A stretch of 64,000 nt of DNA, from positions 145,568-209,567 of the forward strand of contig JAIQGK010000010.1 in assembly GCA_020072645.1 (NCBI GenBank), read 5' to 3'. The stretch's first letter is position 1. Every line of letters starts with the position of its first letter. The DNA is from Terriglobia bacterium. GTDB lineage: Bacteria > Acidobacteriota > Terriglobia > Terriglobales > Acidobacteriaceae. Of the stretch, positions 35,425 through 44,647 are shown one piece after another. Below the pieces are notes generated by a model, which did no database searches, was not told the DNA's origin, and was given only the letters and a program-made list of their open reading frames with translations. Position numbers and translations under genes: made by a program.

Positions 35425-35754
35425 ATGGGATGGTTAGGCTCAATATTGCGCATGCTGGCGCCAATCGCGGTGGAGCACGGCGGAAATGTGTTGCGCGACT
35501 CGCTCAGGTCTCGCGCCGCTCAGGGGCAGGCGCAAGCGGGCACGCCTCTGGGGCCTGATCCTGTACAACTGCTCGCCGCCGATGTAGACCAGATCAAAGG
35601 CTACGTGCTGCAGTTGAAGTCTGATCTTGAAATGCTCAACAATGTGGCTGCCGAACGTGAAGAGCGCCTGCGCCGCTGGCTGCTGGCGCTGCTGGTCTGG
35701 AACGCCGTAATGACGGTGGGCCTGGTCGTACTGGCCTTTGTCCTTCGCCGCTAA
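35425..35754 (+). CDS. Hypothetical small C-tail-anchored membrane protein
   Basis: The 109-residue protein has a coiled-coil-like middle (VDQIKGYVLQLKSDLEMLNNVAAEREERLRRWL is the general region, about 53-85) and one C-terminal TM helix (about 85-107) ending LRR. A short hairpin with T tail overlaps the stop. It is probably a membrane-anchored scaffold-type protein. Function is unknown. Confidence 0.6.
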   Translation: MGWLGSILRMLAPIAVEHGGNVLRDSLRSRAAQGQAQAGTPLGPDPVQLLAADVDQIKGYVLQLKSDLEMLNNVAAEREERLRRWLLALLVWNAVMTVGLVVLAFVLRR

Positions 35755-35769
35755 GCGCGGCTATATTTT
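35747..35769 (+). terminator. Weak terminator at the stop of 35425-35754
   Basis: GCCGC-TAAGC-GCGGC is followed by TATATTTTT. The short 5-bp stem overlaps the stop codon, so this is a moderate call. Confidence 0.45.
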
Positions 35770-35860
35770 TCAGCGATTGGGCGAAGATGATCACCAGTGC
35801 ATCAAAACCGCGCTCTCATAGCCTTAACGGGGTACGGATTGCAACGCAGGTTCTCCGCTT

Positions 35861-35893
35861 GCGTTGCGTCCTTTGCGCCCTTTGCGGTAAAAG
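35861..35893. repeat. Dispersed 'GCGTCCTTTGCGCCCTTTGCGGT' element
   Basis: GCGTTGCGTCCTTTGCGCCC continues with TTTGCGGTAAAAGC, directly upstream of the flavoprotein ATG at 35913. It overlaps the expected promoter and leader of that gene, so it may shape its 5' UTR. Confidence 0.65.
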
Positions 35894-35912
35894 CTTTTCC
35901 TAGCCACTCCTT

Positions 35913-37076
35913 ATGCAAAGTTTCGATGTGATCATTCTCGGCGCTGGAGCTGCCGGCCTTATGTGCGCCATTGAAGCCGGTAAGCGTGGCCGCCGCGTGG
36001 CCGTGCTGGAGCGCGCCGAGCGCATCGGCAAAAAGATCCTGATCTCCGGAGGCGGGCGCTGCAACTTTACCAACCTGCATTGCCGTCCGGAAAACTTTAT
36101 CTCAGCCAATCCGCACTTTGCCAAGTCCGCTCTGGCGCGCTATACGCCTGCCGATTTCATTGCGCTGGTGGAAAAGCACGGCATTGCCTACCACGAGAAG
36201 ACTCTGGGCCAGCTTTTCTGTGACGGATCGGCCCAGCACATTCTGACCATGCTGGAAACCGAGTGTCGCACTGCGGGTGTGCGCATTCAGACCAATGTGA
36301 ACGTCGAGCACGTATCGAAAGAAGATGGTTTTCTGGTGCGCGCCGGTGACGATAAGTTTCAAGCGGAGTCGCTGGTCGTGGCGACCGGCGGCCTCTCGAT
36401 CCCCAAGATGGGTGCAACAGGTTTTGGTTACGATCTGGCGCGGCAGTTTGGGCTGAAGATCGTGGAGCCCCGGCCCGCGCTTGTGCCGTTTACACTCAAT
36501 CAAGATGACGCGGCACACTTTTGCGATCTTGCCGGGGTTTCGGCTGAGGTGATTGCGTCAATCGGTGCTCAGCATTTTCGCGAAAAGATGCTGATCACGC
36601 ATCGCGGAATGAGCGGCCCGGCAATCCTGCAAGTATCTTCTTACTGGAAGCCGGGGCAGTCCGTGTCGCTCGATCTTGCCCCTGAACGCGAACTGACCGC
36701 TGCGTTGCGTGATCCTAAAAAACCGCGCGACATCAACTCGGCCAAATTGGCGTTCAAAGCTGCTTTGCCCAATCGCTTTGCCGAGCGTTGGCTTGAGGTG
36801 TATCCGCCGCACGGCTGGAGCAATCATGCGCTCGACGAACTGGAACGGCTTGCGCACAACTGGCAGATCACACCAGCAGGCACCGAGGGCTACGCGAAAG
36901 CTGAAGTCACCGCAGGCGGCGTGGACACGAATGAACTCTCGGCCAAGACCATGGAAAGCCGCAAAGTTCCGGGGCTGTATTTTATCGGTGAGGTAGTGGA
37001 CGTCACCGGCCATCTTGGCGGGTTCAACTTCCAGTGGGCCTGGGCATCAGGATTCAGTGCAGGCCACTCGGCGTAG
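35913..37076 (+). CDS. BaiN/HI0933-family flavoprotein (NAD(P)/FAD-dependent oxidoreductase)
   Basis: This 387-residue flavoprotein has the N-terminal GAGAAGLMCAIEAGKRGR Rossmann motif, then ERIGKKILISGGGRCNFTN, typical of the YhiN/HI0933 family. It also has VVATGGLSIPKMGATGFGY and a C-terminal GLYFIGEVVDVTGHLGGFN, which includes the second FAD stretch. Members act as redox enzymes of varied or unknown substrate. No ribosome site of note is seen; the gene follows an intergenic repeat. Confidence 0.9.
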   Translation: MQSFDVIILGAGAAGLMCAIEAGKRGRRVAVLERAERIGKKILISGGGRCNFTNLHCRPENFISANPHFAKSALARYTPADFIALVEKHGIAYHEKTLGQLFCDGSAQHILTMLETECRTAGVRIQTNVNVEHVSKEDGFLVRAGDDKFQAESLVVATGGLSIPKMGATGFGYDLARQFGLKIVEPRPALVPFTLNQDDAAHFCDLAGVSAEVIASIGAQHFREKMLITHRGMSGPAILQVSSYWKPGQSVSLDLAPERELTAALRDPKKPRDINSAKLAFKAALPNRFAERWLEVYPPHGWSNHALDELERLAHNWQITPAGTEGYAKAEVTAGGVDTNELSAKTMESRKVPGLYFIGEVVDVTGHLGGFNFQWAWASGFSAGHSA

Positions 37077-37569
37077 ATCCAAATCTCATCACTGATCAAC
37101 AGTGATGATACTGATCGGAAATGGCAAGTCGCCCGCCAAAATACATTGGTTAAATAATTGGCGGTGATTTGTTCTCTAAGGATTGCGATCAACCAGATCA
37201 GCAGAAGTCTATCGGAGCGATAGATTCTCACCTTCTGCTGCTGGAAGAATTGATAACTTGAGTGATCTGTTTAACTTCCGGAACCGCCCCTAACGTTCCG
37301 GTCATTCAATTACACCTGCGCAGCTCTTTTTCCCCACATGGTTAAAGCCAAGTTGTCGGCGATTATACGCATCCTCGCGACATTGCCAAGAAAAAATTCA
37401 AGAAGCGCAAAGTCGTCCGCTGAGGGAACACGAAACAGCGGCACAACAACAATATTTTGAGTGATTTACCAAGAACCGATCTGTCAGATTGTGCAGTTTA
37501 GAACATATATAATTTCTGCTTTAATAGTGGGGTATTAGAAGAAGCAAGGATTTTTTCACGGAGCATGGC
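37077..37569. other. 493-bp intergenic gap
   Basis: The gap is AT-rich compared with its neighbours. A plausible promoter region for the downstream gene lies at about 37490-37560. No gene, tRNA or repeat is seen that I can support; short in-frame pieces rich in Lys/Arg at about 37350-37420 have no start or ribosome site. Confidence 0.5.
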
Positions 37570-38211
37570 ATGAAGATCGGAATCCTGGGAGCAGGCAACA
37601 TTGGCGCCACTGCTGCGCGGCTTTTCGTGGCCGCCGGACATGACGTGGCTGTCAGCAACTCGCGCGGACCGGATTCTTTACGCGATCTGATCGTCGAGCT
37701 TGGTCCGCAGGCAAATGCCATGACGATTCGCGACGCGGCCCGCTTTGGCGAAGTAATATTGCTCGCCGTTCCGTGGCGCTCGCCAGAGGCTCTGCCCGAA
37801 CCGGAGCTGCTGCGCAACAAAATTGTGATTGACGCCATGAATCCCTACCGGCCCGACGGCGGGTTTTACGATCTGGGCGGATCCACCTCATCGGAGGAAG
37901 TCCTGAAGCGGATGCCCGGATCGCGACTGGTAAAAGCCTTCAACACCATTTATTACGTCCATCTGGCGGGCCGTGGCCGCAAAGACCTGCCCATAGACGA
38001 GCGTCATACCATTTATCTCGCGGGTGATGATGTTGAGGCGAAAAAGATCGTCGCAGAGTTGATTGAGGAAATCGGCTTTGCGGCGGTCGATACCGGATCG
38101 CTGCGCGAAGGGGGACGCCTGCAAGAACCGGACTCACCTATCTACAACAAAACCTATAATGCCCGTGAAGCCCGGCAGTTTCTCTCCACGCTCGAAGAAA
38201 AAAAAGCATGA
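37570..38211 (+). CDS. F420-dependent NADP reductase-like NAD(P)-binding protein
   Basis: This 213-residue protein is a single Rossmann domain beginning KIGILGAGNIGATAARLF, followed by SNSRGPDSL (NADP-type Ser/Arg), AVPWRSPEAL, DAMNPYR and KAFNTIYY. This is the F420-dependent NADP reductase/ProC-like fold. Its physiological substrate is not predictable. Its stop overlaps the next start by 4 bp (ATGA). Confidence 0.82.
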   Translation: MKIGILGAGNIGATAARLFVAAGHDVAVSNSRGPDSLRDLIVELGPQANAMTIRDAARFGEVILLAVPWRSPEALPEPELLRNKIVIDAMNPYRPDGGFYDLGGSTSSEEVLKRMPGSRLVKAFNTIYYVHLAGRGRKDLPIDERHTIYLAGDDVEAKKIVAELIEEIGFAAVDTGSLREGGRLQEPDSPIYNKTYNAREARQFLSTLEEKKA

Positions 38212-39518
38212 GAATCTGGCGGCTTTTGTGTCTTGTGCTTCTGTCTCTGCTGGTCCTGCCTTTGATGGCGCAGGAAGCCGGGGACAAAGTTGTTTCCATC
38301 GCTCAGGCTGTGGAGAACGCGGTGCAGCAGAGCAAGCTCACGCTGGCGGGCGGTGCTCCATTCCATTTGAAAGCGCACATCACGAACTCCGGTGCGCCCA
38401 AACCGGAGTACACGGCTGACGTGGAAGAGTATTGGGTGTCGCCGGAAAAATGGCAGCGCACGGTGCAATCCCCCGGCTTTTCGCAGACGTTAATCGTCAA
38501 TGGCGACAAGGTCTCTGAAAAACTCACGGGCGACTATTACCCTTTCTGGCTGCACGATCTGGTTACCGCGCTGTTTGATCCGCTGCCAATGGCGGACCAA
38601 CTCAAAGCTATGCAGGGACAACTGGAGATCCCGGAAGATTCAACCAAATCAAACTCCTGTTTGAACATGCAAACTAAAGTGGGAATCGCCCCGGCGCAAA
38701 ACAGCCTGGGCATGGGTTTTTGTTTTGGCGGCAGGGGCGGACTGCTTCAGGCGGCGGTCACTCCCGGTTACAAGGCGCAATTTGATAGCTATCTGCCGTT
38801 CAAGAAGAAGATGATTGCGCGAACCATCAAGGCTGAATTTGCGCCAGACCTTGTACTTACCGCAAAAATCACCCAGCTTGACGAACTCCCCAGCCCCGAC
38901 GAAAAGCTATTCGCCATCGATGCCCCAACGCCTGCTGCAGACCAAATGAAGACCTTCCAGGTGACGGAAGGTTCAGCGCGGGCTTTGGCTGTGAACACTC
39001 CGGCCATCGTGTGGCCAACGGTGCGCGAAGGGAAGACTGAAGGAGTAATGAGCGTCTATGTCTCAGTCGATCGCTCAGGGCAGGTCCGCGAAGTTTGGCC
39101 TCTGGCGACCAATAACCCGGAGCTAAACCAGGCAGCTCGCGAACAGCTTCTGCGCTGGCAATATAAGCCATATAACAATGGTGGGCCATCACAGATGGAA
39201 GCGGTGCTGACGTTCGCATTTGCCACCCGCATTGAAAATCCCGTACCGGTTTTGAGTGATGCGCAAGCGCGCAAGCTGGCTACCCGCGTAGTTGAAGCCG
39301 TGGTCCCGCCGGGTAAAGCCAGTAAGGGAACGAAATTTACATTGCGAGTTTCAGTGGACGAAGCCGGCAAAGCGCAGACGGTCCAGAACCAGAACAAAGT
39401 GGCGCCCGCGCTTTATACGGCCGGGGTCGCCGCGCTGAAGCAGTGGCGTTTTCGTCCATACATGAATCAGGGCAAACCAGACAGGTTTTACGCTGACATT
39501 ACCTTCCAGGTGCGCTGA
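38208..39518 (+). CDS. TonB-family protein with two C-terminal TonB domains
   Basis: This 436-residue protein has a cleavable-looking signal (RIWRLLCLVLLSLLVLPLMAQ), a middle domain of about 230 residues (about 25-260) with no family I recognise, and two tandem TonB_C-like modules (about 265-350 and 352-435). They contain similar motifs, ...GVMSVYVSVDRSGQVREVWPL... and ...KFTLRVSVDEAGKAQTVQNQ..., and Leu-Lys/Arg-Trp-Arg/Lys-Tyr/Phe-(R/K)-P endings. It has no classical TonB N-terminal anchor or Pro-rich stalk, so it is likely a periplasmic protein built on TonB_C folds rather than an energy transducer. Confidence 0.82.
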   Translation: MRIWRLLCLVLLSLLVLPLMAQEAGDKVVSIAQAVENAVQQSKLTLAGGAPFHLKAHITNSGAPKPEYTADVEEYWVSPEKWQRTVQSPGFSQTLIVNGDKVSEKLTGDYYPFWLHDLVTALFDPLPMADQLKAMQGQLEIPEDSTKSNSCLNMQTKVGIAPAQNSLGMGFCFGGRGGLLQAAVTPGYKAQFDSYLPFKKKMIARTIKAEFAPDLVLTAKITQLDELPSPDEKLFAIDAPTPAADQMKTFQVTEGSARALAVNTPAIVWPTVREGKTEGVMSVYVSVDRSGQVREVWPLATNNPELNQAAREQLLRWQYKPYNNGGPSQMEAVLTFAFATRIENPVPVLSDAQARKLATRVVEAVVPPGKASKGTKFTLRVSVDEAGKAQTVQNQNKVAPALYTAGVAALKQWRFRPYMNQGKPDRFYADITFQVR

Positions 39519-39638
39519 CTTTCAGGCCGTCTATAATGTCGTTTACCTTGCTGTCCTTAAAAGTTGCATTGGATAACGCTGGGACGGACTGCCTCATCTA
39601 TATATCCGCATGAAATTCATTTCAGCAGGAACTTGCGC

Positions 39639-41579
39639 ATGAAAACGAACTTCGTTCTTTCTCTGGCTCTCTCCGCTTTTGCATTTCTGCCACTCACCGC
39701 CCAGCAAGGCGCCGCGCCCGCCACGCCGGACAATCAGAATCCACCTCAGTCAACCCAGAGTTCCCCGGAAAACAATTCACCACAGGACGCGCAAAAACCA
39801 GATGCTCAGTCCAACGCCGATGATAGGCAGAATGATGATCAGCAAAACGCAAAAGTCCCTGTTTACCGCGTGACGGTAGTGGAGCGCACCACGCAAGCGG
39901 TGGATTACCGCGATCGTGGCGGCACCACGCAGGTGGATTTCAAGGGGACGTCGCTCATGCCTGCGGTGGACGGAAACGCCAAGGTCACCGGGCACACGGG
40001 CCGGTTGGCGATTGATGCTTCGCTGCATCATCTGGCGCCGCCGCGCAGCTTTGGTCCGGAATACCTGACGTATGTTCTGTGGGCCATCACGCCGGAAGGC
40101 CGTCCGCTCAACATGGGTGAAATCAGGCCCAATGACGACGGCAACTCACGCCTGCAAGTCACCAGCGGATTGCAGGAGTTCGGAATGATTGTGACGGCGG
40201 AGCCATACTTCGCGGTCACGCGTCCCAGTAATCTGGTGGTCGCGGAAAACATTGTGCGGCAGGATACAGCGGGCGGAATTCATCCCATTTCAGCCAAGTT
40301 CGATCTGCTGCAAAAAGGCCAGTACACCGTGAATATTCCGGCAGACCAGTTGCCCGCCACCACCGCAGACAGAAGGACGCCGCTGGAGTTGCTGGAAGCA
40401 CAAAATGCCATCGCTATTGCGCAGGCCGCTGGAGCCGACCAATACGCGGCTGACACGCTGGGGAAAGCCAAGGCGTATTTGGCGCAAGGCCAGAATTATC
40501 TCAAGCAAAAGCAGAACATTACGCCCATCGGGGCGGTGGCGCGCGCGGCCACACAAGCGGCTGAAGACGCCCGGCTGTTGACGCTCCAGAAAAAGCAGGA
40601 AGAGCAAACCGCGGCGGAAAAACAACGCGCCCTGGACCGCATACAGCAGGCGCAATCGCAGGCTGAATCTGAAGCGGCCCGTGCTGAAGCAGCCCGCCTG
40701 GACGCGCAACACCAGAAAGAGCAACGCGAATTGGCAGAGCAGGAACGCCAGGCCGCGGAACAAGCGCGGTTAGAAGCGGAACAGGCTGCGCAACAGGCGG
40801 CACAGGATCGGGCCGCTGCCCAACAACAACTACAGGCATCCGAACAGGCTCGCCAAACTGCGGCACAACAGGCCGAGCAAGCCCGCTTGCAGGCGCAGCA
40901 AGCTGATCAGGCCCGGGCGCAGGCGATACAACAGGCAGAAGAGCAACGCCAGCGTTTGCTCAAGCAACTCAACCAGGTCCTGCAAACGCGTGACAGCGCC
41001 CGCGGACTGATCGTAAGCATGTCCGACGTGCTTTTCGACTTCAATCGAGCCACGCTGAAGCCAGGGGCCCAACTGCGTCTGGCAAAAGTCTCAGGCATCA
41101 TCATGGCTTATCCAGACCTCAAGCTGGAAATTGACGGCTTTACTGACAACAAGGGAACGCCGCAGTACAACATGACTCTTTCCGACAAACGGGCCAAGGC
41201 CGTGCGCGATTTTCTGGTTTCTCAAGGCGTAGGCACTGACGCTGTCACAACCAAGGGATTCGGAGAATCAAATCCTGTAGCCACTAATGCCACAGCCGCC
41301 GGACGCCAGCAGAATCGCAGAGTGGAACTGGTCGTAAGCGGCAGCTCGATTGGCAGCAACGGCGCGCCCGGATCGATGGTTGGCACAAGTCCCGGTTCTG
41401 CCGGCGGAGTTTCTGGAGCCACGCAGACCAACCCGAGTTCTCCGCAGCCTGTTACCTCTGCTCCGGGCAGCGTTGCCAGTCCGGCAGGGACATCGGGAAC
41501 ACAAACCATTCCATCGAACGGCTCGCAACCTCCGGTATCGAATCCTCCTCCAGCGGACAACAAGCCGCCGAATCTTTAA
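39639..41579 (+). CDS. OmpA-family peptidoglycan-binding protein with long coiled coil
   Basis: The 646-residue protein has a signal (FVLSLALSAFAFLPLTAQQ) and an Asn/Gln/Pro-rich linker to about residue 75. A beta-rich N-domain (about 80-240) is followed by a DUF4398-like helical part (about 245-310) and a Gln/Ala/Glu-rich coiled coil (about 310-450). The OmpA domain (about 455-565) has SDVLFDFNRATLK and FTDNKGTPQYNMTLSDKRAKAV. It ends in a Gly/Pro/Ser tail. It should anchor the outer membrane to peptidoglycan. AGGA lies upstream of ATG 39639, and a strong terminator follows. Confidence 0.9.
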   Translation: MKTNFVLSLALSAFAFLPLTAQQGAAPATPDNQNPPQSTQSSPENNSPQDAQKPDAQSNADDRQNDDQQNAKVPVYRVTVVERTTQAVDYRDRGGTTQVDFKGTSLMPAVDGNAKVTGHTGRLAIDASLHHLAPPRSFGPEYLTYVLWAITPEGRPLNMGEIRPNDDGNSRLQVTSGLQEFGMIVTAEPYFAVTRPSNLVVAENIVRQDTAGGIHPISAKFDLLQKGQYTVNIPADQLPATTADRRTPLELLEAQNAIAIAQAAGADQYAADTLGKAKAYLAQGQNYLKQKQNITPIGAVARAATQAAEDARLLTLQKKQEEQTAAEKQRALDRIQQAQSQAESEAARAEAARLDAQHQKEQRELAEQERQAAEQARLEAEQAAQQAAQDRAAAQQQLQASEQARQTAAQQAEQARLQAQQADQARAQAIQQAEEQRQRLLKQLNQVLQTRDSARGLIVSMSDVLFDFNRATLKPGAQLRLAKVSGIIMAYPDLKLEIDGFTDNKGTPQYNMTLSDKRAKAVRDFLVSQGVGTDAVTTKGFGESNPVATNATAAGRQQNRRVELVVSGSSIGSNGAPGSMVGTSPGSAGGVSGATQTNPSSPQPVTSAPGSVASPAGTSGTQTIPSNGSQPPVSNPPPADNKPPNL

Positions 41580-41596
41580 GTTTCAACTTTGTTTTG

Positions 41597-41634
41597 AAAA
41601 TAGATGCTGCGAAAAGTAGCATCTATTTTTTGCA
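41597..41634 (+). terminator. Strong rho-independent terminator
   Basis: A perfect 12-bp stem AAAATAGATGCT/AGCATCTATTTT has loop GCGAAAAGT and is followed by TTT, 17 bp after the OmpA stop. Confidence 0.88.
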
Positions 41635-41737
41635 GCTTATTGTTTTTAATCGGGTAGAAGGATATTAAAGAAGTAACCTGTGAACCTCGATCACAAATCG
41701 GCTCTATCTTTATATTATGAGGTGGAACAAGTTTGTG

Positions 41738-41980
41738 CTATTCGCCTTCCTCATCGAGCACAGGCAGGCTGTAAAGCGACACATGGCCGCGCCGTTCGCG
41801 CTCCAATTCCGGCAATTCACGGACCAGTTCAAACCGCACTTCCTCATGGCATTTACCGCAAGGCGGGAAGGTTTGTCCCCCAATCAAGGTTACCTCATGG
41901 GGCAGCCGATGTTGGGAGTGAATCACGCGATAAATCCCGCTTTCAGGAATGATGGACGAGCTTTTGTAAAGCAAAGCCAT
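41738..41980 (-). CDS. Small hypothetical protein with CxxC motif
   Basis: This 80-residue protein contains GIYRVIHSQHRLPHEVTLIG, then FPPCGKCHEEVRFELVREL. The CxxC followed by E-x-V-x-F-E-L is a pattern I associate with small zinc-ribbon-like acidobacterial proteins. ATG 41980 is preferred over an upstream GTG. There is no clear ribosome site. It is antisense to and separate from the OmpA terminator. Function is unknown. Confidence 0.55.
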   Translation of the reverse strand: MALLYKSSSIIPESGIYRVIHSQHRLPHEVTLIGGQTFPPCGKCHEEVRFELVRELPELERERRGHVSLYSLPVLDEEGE

Positions 41981-42351
41981 AATGGTGTGCACTTTTGAAC
42001 AAGAGCTCGCAAGATTGCCGCTAACTGCTAATCGATGCAGTTACCCGTTCGCAAGTTGGTACGATTTTTCGGTTACCTAGCGTTTGCAGGAATTTGGTCT
42101 CCGCAATCCGCTTTCTATGCCTAAAGTGACAATTTTCGTCTGATCGTAGTATCCAGGAACTCTCTTGGCCCATTTCCAGACGGCAAAAAAAGCAAGTTCC
42201 TTCTGGATTTGGAAAATTCGGGTCTTGTGGGATTTTTTTCTCGCTAAGCTTTCTCTTTTCAACTCTTCTCTCTAAATGATGGATAACTGCGGCACTATTT
42301 GGCTTGAATGTTGACTTAATTGGCTTTTACCTGCGCTGAAAATCGGATAAT
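41981..42351. other. 371-bp intergenic gap
   Basis: AT-rich stretches lie at about 42210-42350. I see no gene, RNA or clear repeat. One 61-codon minus-strand frame (42077-42262) has no motif or start context. Confidence 0.45.
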
Positions 42352-42609
42352 ATGGCTAACGTGTCCACTTCCCTCAAGTGCGTCATCACTCTGGCTGTCG
42401 TGCTTGGGATTCTTTATGTCCTGATCTCTCCTCTGCCGGAAATGGACGCCGCTTTTTCAGGAAAATCTGCCCTCACTTTTTTCATTCTTGTAACGCAGGC
42501 TTTAATAGGTTTGTATTTTCTTACGTTGTTGATGCGTTTCCGGCCAATAGACTGGAATACCACCGCGCATGGTGATGTTCTGAAAATGATCTGCGTAAGG
42601 CTTTGTTAA
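42352..42609 (+). CDS. Hypothetical small membrane protein
   Basis: This 85-residue protein has two hydrophobic helices, about 9-27 (VITLAVVLGILYVLISPLP) and about 38-62 (ALTFFILVTQALIGLYFLTLL), ending with Cys. No ribosome site is clear. It could be a real two-TM protein of unknown role. Confidence 0.5.
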   Translation: MANVSTSLKCVITLAVVLGILYVLISPLPEMDAAFSGKSALTFFILVTQALIGLYFLTLLMRFRPIDWNTTAHGDVLKMICVRLC

Positions 42610-42739
42610 TCCTCATTTTTTGACTGGGTACAACGGTCCTTTCGCACCTACATGGCAAACCTTTAATCTTCTCAGGCGTCCAGCCAAATTGGTGCGGATC
42701 TTACCTTTGATCGCTGGCCACAACAATTAATGAGGATCA

Positions 42740-43714
42740 ATGAAGACGAGCGAAGTCATTCAGGCTTGGAAGAGCGTCCTGAGCGGCAGACGGCCGTCTC
42801 TCGCGATTGAGATTACGCGGGAGTGTCCGTTGCGCTGCCCTGGATGTTACGCATACGAAGATGGGCACGTAGGAGGAGTGAATCTGCGGCAGCTCCAGGA
42901 CAAACGCGGCGACGATTTAGTGCAGGGTGTGCTCGCACTGGTGGATGAACATCGCCCATTGCATCTCTCTCTGGTTGGGGGTGATCCGCTGGTGCGCCAT
43001 CGTGAAGTCACGCGCCTTCTCCCGTTGCTTGAGGATCGCGGCATTCACGTCCAGGTGGTAACCAGCGCGTTCCGGCAGATTCCGGAGGAATGGGCGCGCA
43101 TGCAGCGGTTAAACATCGTGGTCTCCATCGATGGACAGCAGCCCGAGCACGATCAGCGCCGCAAACCGGCCACTTATGCCCGGATTCTCGAAAGCATCCG
43201 TGGTCATCAGGTGACCGTGCATTGCACCATCACCGGCCAGATGATGAAGCGCGACTCATACCTTCACGACTTCATTCAATTCTGGAGCGCAAAACCGGAA
43301 ATCCGCAAGATCTGGATGAGCATGTTTACGCCCCAGGTCGGCGCTACCGGGCCGGAGATTCTTACCGCCGAAGAACGCATTCAGGCCGTCAATGATCTGC
43401 TTCGTCTGCGGCGGGTCTTTCCCAAACTGGACATGCCGGAAGGCCTCATTCAGGAATTTCTGCAGCCGCCTGAATCGCCGGAAACGTGCATTTTTGCGCA
43501 GACCACCCATACCATTTCCGCCGACCTGAAGAGCAAGATTACGCCCTGCCAGTTCGGCGGTAATCCGGATTGCTCGCAGTGCGGCTGTTTTGCTTCCATG
43601 GGCCTGGCGGCGGTGGGCAATTACAAACTCGGACTAGGCGTTACAGCAGGCGATATTTACTGGGCTTCAAACACTATCAGCAGGGCTTTGCCGCGCAAGA
43701 AGCGCGCAGCATAA
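42740..43714 (+). CDS. Radical SAM protein
   Basis: The 324-residue protein has the [4Fe-4S] motif CX3CX2C (C29, C33, C36 in RECPLRCPGCYAYED). LVGGDPL (SAM-binding GGE-like) follows, then IVVSIDGQ. A second, C-terminal Cys cluster (CIFAQTTH, then TPCQFGGNPDCSQCGCF) could bind an auxiliary cluster, as in SPASM/Twitch enzymes. AGGA precedes the ATG. The next gene starts 39 bp downstream, so the class II aldolase is probably in the same operon. The substrate is unknown; nothing in it resembles a known named family. Confidence 0.88.
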   Translation: MKTSEVIQAWKSVLSGRRPSLAIEITRECPLRCPGCYAYEDGHVGGVNLRQLQDKRGDDLVQGVLALVDEHRPLHLSLVGGDPLVRHREVTRLLPLLEDRGIHVQVVTSAFRQIPEEWARMQRLNIVVSIDGQQPEHDQRRKPATYARILESIRGHQVTVHCTITGQMMKRDSYLHDFIQFWSAKPEIRKIWMSMFTPQVGATGPEILTAEERIQAVNDLLRLRRVFPKLDMPEGLIQEFLQPPESPETCIFAQTTHTISADLKSKITPCQFGGNPDCSQCGCFASMGLAAVGNYKLGLGVTAGDIYWASNTISRALPRKKRAA

Positions 43715-43753
43715 GAAAAGATTTTCGCAGGTACCCACTTGGAAGGTGCAGTG

Positions 43754-44461
43754 ATGAGCAATTTCAGGGAACTGATCAAATCCACCACGGCGCCATTTGC
43801 CGGCAAGGCAACTCGCGCGGAGCGCAAGCTGCGCCGGGACCTTGCACGCTTCGGCAAGATGCTCCATGCCAACGGCTTTGTGGCCGCCACGGATGGCAAT
43901 CTCTCCGTCCGGCTCGATGAAGACCGCGTGCTGGTTACGCCAACCTGTTTCAGCAAGGGCATGATGCGCCCGCAAGACATGGTTGTCGTTGATCTTCATG
44001 GCAAGAAGCTGAGCGGCACCTACAATCCATCGAGCGAAATCGTGATGCATCTCACCATTTACCGCATGCGCCCTGACGTAGGCGCCGTGGTCCATGCTCA
44101 TCCCTGCACCGCCACCGGCTTTGCTTCCGCAGGCATTGCCCTGGACGAACCGCTCTGCTCGGAAATTGTGATCACGCTTGGCGCCGTTCCGCTTGCGCCT
44201 TACGCCACCACCGGGACCATGGAACTGAGCGACTCGCTGCGGCCTTTTATCCCCTTCCATAACGCCATCCTCATGGCGAACCATGGCGTTGTTACCTATG
44301 GCGAAAATCTCTGCCAGGCCTATATGAGAATGGAAGCCGTGGAACACTACGCCAAGATCGTCATGACCACGCGCCAACTCGGCACCGCCCGCTCCCTGGG
44401 CAGCCACGAGCTGGAAAAACTCTTCGAGGTGCGGTCGCAGTACGTTAAGAACGGACATTGA
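43754..44461 (+). CDS. Class II aldolase/adducin family protein
   Basis: This 235-residue zinc-dependent aldolase-fold protein has ATDGNLSVRLDEDRVLVTPT (DGN-S-R phosphate-binding region), SSEIVMHLTIYR, zinc ligands in VVHAHPCTATGF (HxH) and a later HNAILMANHGVVTYG that supplies a third His. GGAAGG lies upstream of ATG 43754. It probably cleaves or forms a sugar-phosphate C-C bond (fuculose- or ribulose-phosphate type). Its pairing with a radical SAM gene is unusual and suggests a dedicated pathway. Confidence 0.9.
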   Translation: MSNFRELIKSTTAPFAGKATRAERKLRRDLARFGKMLHANGFVAATDGNLSVRLDEDRVLVTPTCFSKGMMRPQDMVVVDLHGKKLSGTYNPSSEIVMHLTIYRMRPDVGAVVHAHPCTATGFASAGIALDEPLCSEIVITLGAVPLAPYATTGTMELSDSLRPFIPFHNAILMANHGVVTYGENLCQAYMRMEAVEHYAKIVMTTRQLGTARSLGSHELEKLFEVRSQYVKNGH

Positions 44462-44647
44462 CCACGCGCCAGCATAGTTGATCCCATGATTACTTCGGGG
44501 AGGTAGTAAAGGAACGGGTGTAACCTTGGGTCCAATCAGGTTTTGTCATTCAGCGTCCAGGAATCACAGCCCTGCATTTCACGGATAGCCTTCCACAGTA
44601 ATAAAATATTCCGAGTGCGCCAGCCTTTTATCTGGCGCCGATCCACC

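Noticed and set aside
36890..37231. A 113-codon minus-strand frame at the end of the flavoprotein.
   Set aside because: It overlaps the conserved C-terminus of the flavoprotein in antisense and lacks a ribosome site.
37350..37425. A Lys/Arg-rich in-frame tail resembling a ribosomal protein end.
   Set aside because: It has an in-frame stop just upstream and no start, so it cannot be a gene in this form.
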